From Pyrinomonadaceae bacterium (GTDB lineage Bacteria > Acidobacteriota > Blastocatellia > Pyrinomonadales > Pyrinomonadaceae): a stretch of DNA of 35,667 bases. The DNA lies in NCBI GenBank assembly GCA_019694345.1, contig JAIBCA010000130.1, positions 1 through 35,667 of the forward strand. The letters are read 5' to 3'. Position numbers and translations under genes: made by a program. Below are positions 7,896 through 14,833 of the stretch, one piece after another; the stretch's first letter is position 1; each line of letters opens with the position of its first letter. The notes under the pieces were generated by a model. That model was not told where the DNA came from, did no database searches, and was given only the letters and a program-made list of their open reading frames with translations.

Positions 7896-8531
7896 CTAAA
7901 TGGTCACAACCCTCATTCGCCTTAATATCTTGGCCAACTCGATGCGGCCGCGATTGATACGTGACTTGACCGTTCCTTCGGGTATCTTCAGAACGTCAAC
8001 TATCTCCTGATAGGTCAGTTCCTCGATATCGCGGAGTATCACGCACGTCCTCAGGTCTTCGGGCAGTTTGTCGATGCCCTCCTGCACCTGGCCGGCGAGT
8101 TCCTTTCGCTCGATCTCCTTCTGTGCCGATGTTCCGACCGCCCGCAGGTGGTAGCTATGATCATCGACGGCATCGGCCATCGAATTTTGCGGATTACGCT
8201 GCCGGTGGCGGTAATCATCGATTATCAAATTGCGGGCGAGCCGCATCAGCCAATTAGAAAGGTCGCCCTGTTTCGCATCGTACTGGTCGAGTGTCCGATA
8301 GATGCGAATAAAAACCTCTTGCGTCAGGTCCTCGGCGGCGTCGGGGCTCGATGTGAAACGATACGCGAGATTGAATATCCGCCGCGAATACGCAGTGACT
8401 ATCTCCTCCCAAGCCGTTCCGTCGCCCGTGCGAGCACGTCTGACGAGTTCCGCACCATTAATTTCGGCCGCAGCCTTTAATGCTTCCAACGCTTTGATCT
8501 CCCGAGAACGATCGCATTTACCAACCGCCAC
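7896..8531 (-). CDS. ECF (RpoE-type) RNA polymerase sigma factor
   Basis: A 211-aa sigma-70 family protein of the extracytoplasmic-function class. Region 2 (about residues 40-110) contains the DAAEDLTQEVFIRIYR core and the NLIIDDYRHRQR -10 recognition segment. Region 4 (about 145-205) contains LPEDLRTCVILRD, LTYQEIVDVL and PEGTVKSRINRGR for -35 recognition. It should direct RNA polymerase to stress or envelope promoters and be held inactive by the anti-sigma factor downstream. The first in-frame start is GTG at 8531 without a ribosome binding site. A TTG at 8489 has GGGAG 9 nt upstream and may be the true start, giving 197 aa. It is the first gene of a five-gene operon. Confidence 0.93.
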   Translation of the reverse strand: MAVGKCDRSREIKALEALKAAAEINGAELVRRARTGDGTAWEEIVTAYSRRIFNLAYRFTSSPDAAEDLTQEVFIRIYRTLDQYDAKQGDLSNWLMRLARNLIIDDYRHRQRNPQNSMADAVDDHSYHLRAVGTSAQKEIERKELAGQVQEGIDKLPEDLRTCVILRDIEELTYQEIVDVLKIPEGTVKSRINRGRIELAKILRRMRVVTI

Positions 8532-8564
8532 AAAGCACGAAACTCAGCTCTGTCAATAGTTGGT

Positions 8565-8590
8565 TACGTGCGTAAAAACGCAAAAGTTCC
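8565..8590 (-). promoter_or_regulatory. Candidate ECF-type autoregulatory promoter
   Basis: On the minus strand, GGAAC (8590-8586) is followed after 17 nt by CGTA (8568-8565), the layout typical of ECF sigma promoters. The start of the sigma gene is about 35 nt downstream. The spacer holds a TGCGT-AAAA-ACGCA inverted repeat (8569-8582). ECF factors commonly drive their own operon, so this is likely the autoregulatory promoter; it is untested. Confidence 0.55.
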
Positions 8591-8696
8591 AAGAAAAAGA
8601 TATATCCAAATCGCTCGATTGACCAGAATGCCTGCCGCGTTTACCCTCTGCCCGGCCGGCAACGCCGCCGCCGCCGTGAGGATGTGATACCGTTAC

Positions 8697-8725
8697 TTGA
8701 CAGTCCTATACTGCTTTCGTAAGAT
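8697..8725 (+). promoter_or_regulatory. Strong sigma-70 promoter of the tRNA operon
   Basis: TTGACA (8697-8702), a 17-nt spacer, and TAAGAT (8720-8725). Transcription should start near 8732, about 80 nt upstream of tRNA-Val. The remaining gene-free DNA between 8591 and 8814 shows nothing else recognised. Confidence 0.8.
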
Positions 8726-8814
8726 AACGGTTCGCTCAATTTTCGACATTGAGGTCTGTTCTTTTGAAAAATTAGTCGGGCACACGTGCATTAACAAGAT
8801 TTGCAGAGTTTTTC

Positions 8815-8890
8815 GGGCACGTACGTCAATTGGTAGACAGCCTCCCTTACAAGGAGGAAGTTAGGGGTTCGAGTCCCTTCGTGCCCACCA
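8815..8890 (+). tRNA. tRNA-Val (anticodon TAC)
   Basis: Cloverleaf read by eye: acceptor stem GGGCACG with CGTGCCC, anticodon stem CCTCC/GGAGG around loop CTTACAA, T-arm with GGTTCGAGTCC, discriminator A and an encoded CCA (8888-8890). The anticodon TAC reads valine codons. The D-stem has a C-A mismatch at the 10-25 position; the other three pairs are good. Confidence 0.95.
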
Positions 8891-8904
8891 ATCATTCATC
8901 ATGC

Positions 8905-8981
8905 GGGGTCGTAGTTCAGTTGGTTAGAACGCCAGCCTGTCACGTTGGAGGTCGCGGGTTCGAGCCCCGTCGGCCCCGCCA
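8905..8981 (+). tRNA. tRNA-Asp (anticodon GTC)
   Basis: Acceptor stem GGGGTCG with CGGCCCC (one T-G wobble), anticodon loop CTGTCAC giving GTC, T-loop GGTTCGAGCCC, discriminator G and an encoded CCA (8979-8981). It is 14 nt after tRNA-Val and surely co-transcribed with it. Confidence 0.96.
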
Positions 8982-8991
8982 CTTATTAAAA

Positions 8992-9017
8992 GAAGCGTCC
9001 ATTTGACTGGACGCTTC
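8992..9017 (+). other. 10-bp hairpin after the tRNA pair
   Basis: GAAGCGTCCA (8992-9001) pairs perfectly with TGGACGCTTC (9008-9017) over a 6-nt loop. No T-run follows, so it is more likely a processing or stabilising hairpin of the tRNA precursor than a terminator. Confidence 0.6.
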
Positions 9018-9035
9018 GTCAGTTCAGCACCGATC

Positions 9036-9065
9036 AAGGGCTGCCTCATCAGGCGGCCCTTTTTT
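9036..9065 (+). terminator. Intrinsic terminator of the tRNA operon
   Basis: Stem 9037-9046 with 9051-9060 (10 bp, one wobble), tetraloop CATC, then TTTTT. Downstream DNA up to the radical SAM stop (9066-9217) shows nothing recognised. Confidence 0.9.
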
Positions 9066-9217
9066 CGTTTGGGCCGTGGCTGACATCAACACCGTCTCCA
9101 GTTGATAATGCTCTCCCAAGATTCTTAGACCGTCATTTCACGCCCGGCATCCTAACCCGAAAGTGCATTGCACCATACTCGGATCCCATATCCCGACCTA
9201 GGTCAGCGAACGATGAT

Positions 9218-10774
9218 CTATTGGGCAGTTTGGACCTCTCGGCCCTCGATGCGACGCCGTTTGCGGGCTTGCCGCCAGGTTTTCAGCCCTTCGCCGGTCA
9301 GGCTGAGGATCGATCGCCGATTGTCGAAAAGCAGCTTGATCCATGCCCATTTGCTCATTTGCGGGAAGTAGATGCCGCGGAAGAAGAGCCGCGCGACGAG
9401 ATGGCTGATGCGAACGTCGATGGGGGCATGACGGATGGAGTTGATCGCCTCGAAATTGCGTTCCGGGCTATACGAGCGCGACCACGCATCGAAAGTCTCT
9501 TCCTTAGCGTCCTCGATGGTCATCTTGAGCGGGTCGTGTGCCATTACGAACGGTGCAAATTCGAGCCAGTGCTTGGGCCTTTGCAGTCGTCCCGCCTCCT
9601 GCAGGCGGGTGTAGAGCGGCGTTGACGGGAACGGGGTCAACTGGCCAAATACGGGCAGGCCCGGAGCCCAGCTTTCGATCTCGTCAACCGTGCGGTTCGC
9701 AACGCCGACCGTGTCGTTGTCCATTCCAAAAATGAACGAAGTGATGGCGTAAATATTACGCCGGGCGAGCCCGTCGAGAACGGCCTGATAGTTTGCCGGT
9801 TTAGAGAACGTCTTGTTGACGTCGGCCATGTTGGCCGGGTCGATCGACTCCATCCCGATGAAGATCCATTTGCCGCCAGCATCGGCGATCAGGTCGACCA
9901 GTTCTTCGTCTGCGAGCAGATTCGCGCTGATCTGAGCGACCCAAGGCAGCGTTGCGCCGGCAGCGATCATATCGCGAAGCAGCCCCTTGAGCCGCTTTTT
10001 GTTAATGGCGAGGTTATCGTCGATGAAAAAAACGGCGATCTGGCCCTTTTCTTTTTTTGCGCGAGCCTTAAGCCTGAGCAGCTCTTCGATCACGCTCTCA
10101 TTGGTGCGAAAGCGTATCGAGTCGCCGAAAAATCCGGTGACGGTGCAAAATTCGCATCCATACGGGCAACCGCGGCCGGTCTCGATCGGGACGACAAAAA
10201 ACTTGCCCCAGCCCTCGCCGCATTTGGACAGAACATTCTGCAGGAACTTCGGCACCAGCGAAAACTGGTCGAGATCGAGCGTTTCCCAGGGAATATGCGG
10301 ATAGGGCTGCAGACTTGGTTTGAAGTCGTTGCCCTTTTCGTCGATCTTTGGCTGGTAGATGTCTTTGAGCGTGCCGCTCGCGGCATCTTCGACGATCTGA
10401 GCCCAGTATTCGTCTGCCTCACCGAGCGCGACAGCGTCAGCGTGACGAGGGCCGCCGTCACGGCCGAGAGCCTCATCAGGACATTCGGTCACATGCGGGC
10501 CGCCCATGACTACCTTGAACCCGGCCTCGCGAAGAGCGTCCGCGACCTTGTAAGCACGAGCCACCATTCGGGTCATCGCGCCGATGCCGATCAGGCCGAT
10601 GTCATTGTCTTTGCAAAACTGGACAAGTTCAGGCCGAGTCATCGCCTTGGCATTGCCGTCGATCAAGATCACTTCGTGCTCCGGAGGTGTCAAAGACTGG
10701 AGCAGAAACATCCATAGATGCGGCATGAAATTGCGCGTAATACCGTTGTCCGGATTGTAAAGAAGGATCTTCAT
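9218..10774 (-). CDS. Cobalamin-binding-domain radical SAM protein
   Basis: A 518-aa protein. The N-terminal part (about residues 1-140) is a B12-binding-like alpha/beta domain (MKILLYNPDNG, then VVMGGPH). The radical SAM core (about 195-400) has the cluster motif at C203, C207, C210 (GCPYGCEFC), which binds a 4Fe-4S cluster and SAM. A C-terminal region of DUF4070-like character follows. Members of this class carry out methylations or ring closures on unactivated carbon (hopanoid, chlorophyll and natural-product pathways) or are uncharacterised. The exact substrate cannot be read from the sequence. It stands alone, which gives no pathway context. It starts with ATG at 10774. Confidence 0.88.
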   Translation of the reverse strand: MKILLYNPDNGITRNFMPHLWMFLLQSLTPPEHEVILIDGNAKAMTRPELVQFCKDNDIGLIGIGAMTRMVARAYKVADALREAGFKVVMGGPHVTECPDEALGRDGGPRHADAVALGEADEYWAQIVEDAASGTLKDIYQPKIDEKGNDFKPSLQPYPHIPWETLDLDQFSLVPKFLQNVLSKCGEGWGKFFVVPIETGRGCPYGCEFCTVTGFFGDSIRFRTNESVIEELLRLKARAKKEKGQIAVFFIDDNLAINKKRLKGLLRDMIAAGATLPWVAQISANLLADEELVDLIADAGGKWIFIGMESIDPANMADVNKTFSKPANYQAVLDGLARRNIYAITSFIFGMDNDTVGVANRTVDEIESWAPGLPVFGQLTPFPSTPLYTRLQEAGRLQRPKHWLEFAPFVMAHDPLKMTIEDAKEETFDAWSRSYSPERNFEAINSIRHAPIDVRISHLVARLFFRGIYFPQMSKWAWIKLLFDNRRSILSLTGEGLKTWRQARKRRRIEGREVQTAQ

Positions 10775-10914
10775 TCGTTATCTGTCTTTAAAGAAAGATT
10801 TTAGAGACGTCTGCAGCACCTGCATTTCAGCGCCGTAAACGGGAAAGAGTTTGGTTCAGTGTAATTCTGCAAGGAATACGTTAAAAACACTTTCGCACGT
10901 TTAACTTTTTATTA

Positions 10915-11724
10915 CTATCTCAAAATTATCTTTTTGATCACCGAATAGAAAACATTTTCGGGTAACAGTCGCCGTAGAGTCAAGATGCCCTTGGTATTTA
11001 CGCCGTATCTGAGCCGCTTCGTACCGTCGTTGACCGCATCGTAGATCGTTTGGGCGACGACCGAGCCATCGGGGGCCTCGTCGCCGGCTTTCTGCATATT
11101 GGGAATTGCGCGGGCGGCGATCGCGTCATAGGCGGTCAGGCCTGCTTTTTGGGCGACTTCCTGCGAGCGTTCGTAGAAATCGGTACGAATAGGGCCGGGC
11201 TCGATGATCTTGATTCGAATATTGAACTGTTCGAGTTCGTACTGAAGCGATTCTGAAAAACCCTCGACTGCCCATTTGGTCGCGTGATAGAGACTAAATA
11301 GTGGAAATGTCATTCGCCCGCCGACCGAGGCGATATTGACGATCGTCCCGCGTTTCTCTTGACGAAAATGCGGCAGTATCTCGCGGCACACGTTCATCAG
11401 CCCAAAAACATTGGTCTGAAACTGATTGTCGATCTGTTCCTGCGATGCGGCCTCAAAGGCGCCGATGAGCCCGTAACCGGCGTTATTGACGACAGCGTCA
11501 ATGCGGCCAAACTTTTCGAGGACGGCGTCGATCGCCGACCTGATCGATGCCGGGTCGGTGACATCAAGCCTGAAACACTCGACATCGACGATGTTTTGCA
11601 GATCGGCGGCCTTTTCAGGTGAGCGCATTGTCGCTGCAACCTTCCAATTTTTTGATTGAAACAATTTGGCGGTGTGGAGCCCGATGCCGCTCGAGGCACC
11701 GGTGATCAGGACGACTCTATTCAT
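10915..11724 (-). CDS. Short-chain dehydrogenase/reductase (SDR), classical type
   Basis: A 269-aa NAD(P)-dependent oxidoreductase. The TGASSGIG cofactor loop (residues 9-15) is followed by NNAG (80-83) and the active-site set S133, Y146 and K150 (YHATK). The R34 region after the second strand hints at NADPH preference. The substrate is not predictable. It diverges from the SbcD-like gene with only 56 nt between the two starts, so both promoters overlap there; no clear ribosome binding site precedes the ATG at 11724. Confidence 0.93.
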   Translation of the reverse strand: MNRVVLITGASSGIGLHTAKLFQSKNWKVAATMRSPEKAADLQNIVDVECFRLDVTDPASIRSAIDAVLEKFGRIDAVVNNAGYGLIGAFEAASQEQIDNQFQTNVFGLMNVCREILPHFRQEKRGTIVNIASVGGRMTFPLFSLYHATKWAVEGFSESLQYELEQFNIRIKIIEPGPIRTDFYERSQEVAQKAGLTAYDAIAARAIPNMQKAGDEAPDGSVVAQTIYDAVNDGTKRLRYGVNTKGILTLRRLLPENVFYSVIKKIILR

Positions 11725-11780
11725 GCAAAAGATGTTACCACTAATTCATAGGGGCAATGGATCAATGGTAAAATAACAGC

Positions 11781-13028
11781 ATGAAGTTTCTGCATATTGC
11801 CGACGTGCACCTCGGGTGTACACGGTATCAGCTTGCCGAAAGCCCGAGGGATTTTTTTGATGCTTGGGCAGACGTTTTGCGGCGCTATGCGGTCGGCGAA
11901 AATGTCGATTTCGTCATTATTTGCGGCGACTTTTTTCACAAGCGATCGGTACCTCCCGAGACGATGAATTACGCCGTCGAGGGCCTCAAGATGGTCAAGG
12001 ATGCCGGCATTCCGGTCGTCGCGATCGAGGGCAATCACGATCAGAAGTACAACGACAGTGCATTTAGCTGGCTGCGGTCGCTGGCGGCTTGGGATCTGTT
12101 GATACTGCTCGAACCGCGAAACGTCGATGGCCGTGCGGTATATGAAAAGTGGGATCCTGAGGCGCGCCGCGGCGGCTATATCGACATCGGCCGGGCCAGG
12201 ATATTCGGCTCGGAGTGGTACGGAGCGTCGGGCAACTGGGCGATCCCTATGTTAACTGACGCGATCGGCGAAAACCGCCGTGACGGCGCATTTCACTTGC
12301 TGATGCTTCACACCGACGTGGAGGGGCATCAGGCTCACCCGATACCGGCGTTGTCGATCGATGCCCTTAGACAGCTCAAGAGCGTTACCGATTATGTCGG
12401 GCTCGGCCATACGCACAAACACTATGAGATCGATAACTGGGCATTCAATCCGGGTTCGATCGAGATCACGAATATCAGCGAATTTCGCGAAACCCGCGGA
12501 GCTTTCGTCGTCGAGGTCGGCGATGACAATTCCGTGGCGGCCCGCCATGTCGAGGACTATCATTACCGGCCATTCCAACAGCTCCAGTTCAACGTTACGG
12601 GCTATGCCGATCCGCGGGCTGTCACCGAGGACATATTGAAACGGATCGAAGCGGAGGCCCGCCGGGCGGAGGACGGGAAGCCGCAACCGATAATTGAGAT
12701 CAGTCTTCGCGGGCAGCTCGGGTTCCCAAATTCGCTGTTGGAACTGGCAAAGATCCGCGATGAGGCTCGGGTGTTGACCGGTGCGCTCCATTTGCGGATC
12801 AAGAATCATACCGTGCCGGCCGATTTTGTCGAGGCCGACGATACGGCGGATGACATTGGCCGCGAACTGCTCGAGCGCCGAGTGATCGAGGACCTGATCC
12901 GACGCGATAATCGGTTCAAGGTGCGGGCCGATGACATCTCTGACGCGGTGATCGGAGCCAAGCGAATGGCCCTCGGCGATGACGAGCCGCAAAAGATCGC
13001 AGATTTTATCGCCGCTAAGCTCGGTTGA
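11781..13028 (+). CDS. SbcD-like DNA repair exonuclease (calcineurin-type phosphoesterase)
   Basis: A 415-aa protein with a complete metallophosphoesterase domain: DVH (residues 8-10), GDFFHK, EGNHDQ, and GLGHTHKH toward the end of the core. These bind two metal ions, usually Mn. The layout is that of SbcD/Mre11 family nucleases, which process DNA ends with an SbcC/Rad50 ATPase. No sbcC gene is adjacent, so it is either a stand-alone YhaO-type protein or its partner lies elsewhere. No Shine-Dalgarno is visible; a TAAAAT box (11769-11774) seven bases before the ATG would give a leaderless mRNA. The Lon-N-domain gene follows after 15 nt. Confidence 0.9.
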   Translation: MKFLHIADVHLGCTRYQLAESPRDFFDAWADVLRRYAVGENVDFVIICGDFFHKRSVPPETMNYAVEGLKMVKDAGIPVVAIEGNHDQKYNDSAFSWLRSLAAWDLLILLEPRNVDGRAVYEKWDPEARRGGYIDIGRARIFGSEWYGASGNWAIPMLTDAIGENRRDGAFHLLMLHTDVEGHQAHPIPALSIDALRQLKSVTDYVGLGHTHKHYEIDNWAFNPGSIEITNISEFRETRGAFVVEVGDDNSVAARHVEDYHYRPFQQLQFNVTGYADPRAVTEDILKRIEAEARRAEDGKPQPIIEISLRGQLGFPNSLLELAKIRDEARVLTGALHLRIKNHTVPADFVEADDTADDIGRELLERRVIEDLIRRDNRFKVRADDISDAVIGAKRMALGDDEPQKIADFIAAKLG

Positions 13029-13043
13029 GCCGAAGACAGTTTT

Positions 13044-13742
13044 ATGAGCAGGTCGTTTGAGGATGTAGCCAAGATCACCGAGTTGCCGATCTTTCCGCTG
13101 CCGCTGGTGATGATGCCGGGCGAGATGCTGCCGCTCCACATCTTTGAGCCGCGGTATCGCCGGATGCTCAGAGATATCGGCGGTGTCGGCGGCGTTTTCG
13201 GCATTACGCTTTCGGACCCGGACAAAGATCCGCCGGCAGTTGCCGAAGCCGGTTCTGTGGGGTGCGCGGCAGAGGTGCGGGAGGTTCAAACGATGGACGA
13301 CGGCCGGTCGAATATCGTCACGATCGGCGTCGGGCGATATCGCCTGCTCAGCCTGATCGACGGTGATAAGGCATATCTCGTCGGCGACGTCGCATTTTTC
13401 AGAGATGAACCGGATGATGGCAACGTGGCCGAGGAACTGGCTGACGAGGTTTACACACTTTTTGAAAGGATGGTCAAAGCCGTTTCAAAAATGCAGGGCG
13501 GCCGTGACGCTCTACCTGAACTGACGCGGACGGACGCGGAGTCACTGTCATTCATCATCAGTGCGGCACTCAACTTTCAAAACGATCAAAAGGCGGCTTT
13601 TCTGAAAATGACATCGACCGTGGAACGCCTGTGGAACATCCGCAAGGTACTGGCCGAGAACGTCAGGCAAATGGAGGCTCATTCCGAGATCGTCTCGATC
13701 GCGAAAACAAATGGCCATAGCAAGAAAAAACTCGACCTTTAG
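13044..13742 (+). CDS. Lon N-terminal (substrate-binding) domain protein
   Basis: A 232-aa protein consisting of the LON substrate-binding domain alone (about residues 14-205; ELPIFPLPLV, then PLHIFEPRYR). It has no AAA+ or protease part. Such stand-alone proteins are common in bacteria and their role is unclear, possibly binding unfolded or oxidised proteins. It is 15 nt after the SbcD-like gene and likely co-transcribed with it. Its stop overlaps the stop of the convergent hydrolase gene by 4 nt, leaving no room for a terminator. Confidence 0.9.
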   Translation: MSRSFEDVAKITELPIFPLPLVMMPGEMLPLHIFEPRYRRMLRDIGGVGGVFGITLSDPDKDPPAVAEAGSVGCAAEVREVQTMDDGRSNIVTIGVGRYRLLSLIDGDKAYLVGDVAFFRDEPDDGNVAEELADEVYTLFERMVKAVSKMQGGRDALPELTRTDAESLSFIISAALNFQNDQKAAFLKMTSTVERLWNIRKVLAENVRQMEAHSEIVSIAKTNGHSKKKLDL

Positions 13743-14701
13743 TTGCCCAGATTGTTACGGAAAAATTCGATAATGCGGCGGTCGTAGGCCTCGGACTGTT
13801 CGATCGACGCGTTTATGATGCCAAAACCCGAGGGGCTCAGATCCATCTTGCTCTCGATCTTGTTTCCCGCCGGAAAGCACTTGCTCAGTCGTGATGTCGA
13901 ATCCTGAAATTCCGGGGTGTCGATCCCGCCGAGCAGCAGGATGTTGCGGCCCTCGATCTTCTTGGCGGTCTCGCAGGTAGTATCGCGCTCGTAGCAACCG
14001 TCAAAGAAATATAGAAATGTACCGACCTTTGCCATTCTGGATGTAATAGTGCTGGCAAACGGAAAGCGGCGGCTGACCGCGTCGACGACCAGCGCATCCG
14101 AATCGGCCGGGACGCTGTCGAGGACGAGCGCTTTCAGCCCCTTGTCGATCGCGGCGGCGTTAAGCGCGGTCGCGGCCCCGAGTTCGACGCCGTAAACGCC
14201 GATCTCCTTACCGACCAGAGCGATCTGATTCGGGGTCTTCAAATTACGTACAAATTCGACCGCCGAAAGGGCATCTTCGGCCTCGCAACCACCGAATGAA
14301 GTGTTCTTTACCGGAGCATTTTCGCCGTGGGCACGCAGGTCGGGCATCAGAACCGTAAAATTGGTCGATTCGTTGAGCTTGACCGCAAGATTCAGGACGT
14401 ATGAACGGTCTGCGCCGTATTTGTGAAAAAGGATCACGGCGGGAGCATTTTCGGCACCGCGGAGCAGCCATCCGCGCGAACTGGAGCCATCCTTATTGGT
14501 CCAGGTTTCATCTGTAACTTGAGCGCCGCGTGAGCTTAACTGGCCGTATTTTTCGGGCGTTACGAGATATATTGCCGAATGCGGATGGGCCGTTCGATAG
14601 GTCAGCCAAACCGAGGCGGCCGCAATTGCGGCTATGATAAGCAGGATCGCCGGAAAAATAAGTTTCGAAAGACTCTTAGCTAGACGCGTTGACATTGCCA
14701 T
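13739..14701 (-). CDS. Alpha/beta-hydrolase-fold membrane-anchored protein, probably non-catalytic
   Basis: A 320-aa protein with an N-terminal TM anchor (about residues 13-34) and an alpha/beta hydrolase domain outside the membrane. Fold markers are the LFHKYGADRS oxyanion-region strand (about 91-100), DLRAHGEN (121-128) and VYGVELGAAT (169-178). The last is the nucleophile elbow, normally GxSxG, and here it is G-V-E-L-G with Glu173 in place of Ser. The usual late His is also not visible: the segment reads GFGIINAS (about 292-299). It is therefore probably a binding or structural member. The start may be Met1 or Met3 (14695). Confidence 0.82.
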   Translation of the reverse strand: MAMSTRLAKSLSKLIFPAILLIIAAIAAASVWLTYRTAHPHSAIYLVTPEKYGQLSSRGAQVTDETWTNKDGSSSRGWLLRGAENAPAVILFHKYGADRSYVLNLAVKLNESTNFTVLMPDLRAHGENAPVKNTSFGGCEAEDALSAVEFVRNLKTPNQIALVGKEIGVYGVELGAATALNAAAIDKGLKALVLDSVPADSDALVVDAVSRRFPFASTITSRMAKVGTFLYFFDGCYERDTTCETAKKIEGRNILLLGGIDTPEFQDSTSRLSKCFPAGNKIESKMDLSPSGFGIINASIEQSEAYDRRIIEFFRNNLGN

Positions 14702-14833
14702 AACAGATGCTCAAGTAAAGTCGAAGGAATCTCGATCGTAAACGCGGGAGTCTGAAAGCATAACTGAGGATTGCTTTCGATAAGACTTCTACGATGTTAC
14801 CATATTGGGCAAGTTTTGAGGAAGATTTTTTTG

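Noticed and set aside
10860..10912. GTTAAA/TTTAAC inverted repeat followed by T5 near the SDR gene end
   Set aside because: The T-run is on the plus strand, opposite to the genes that would need a terminator, and the inner stem does not pair well.
12252..13289. Long minus-strand open frame (345 aa) under the SbcD-like and Lon-domain genes
   Set aside because: It spans two real plus-strand genes with clear motifs and shows no family signature.
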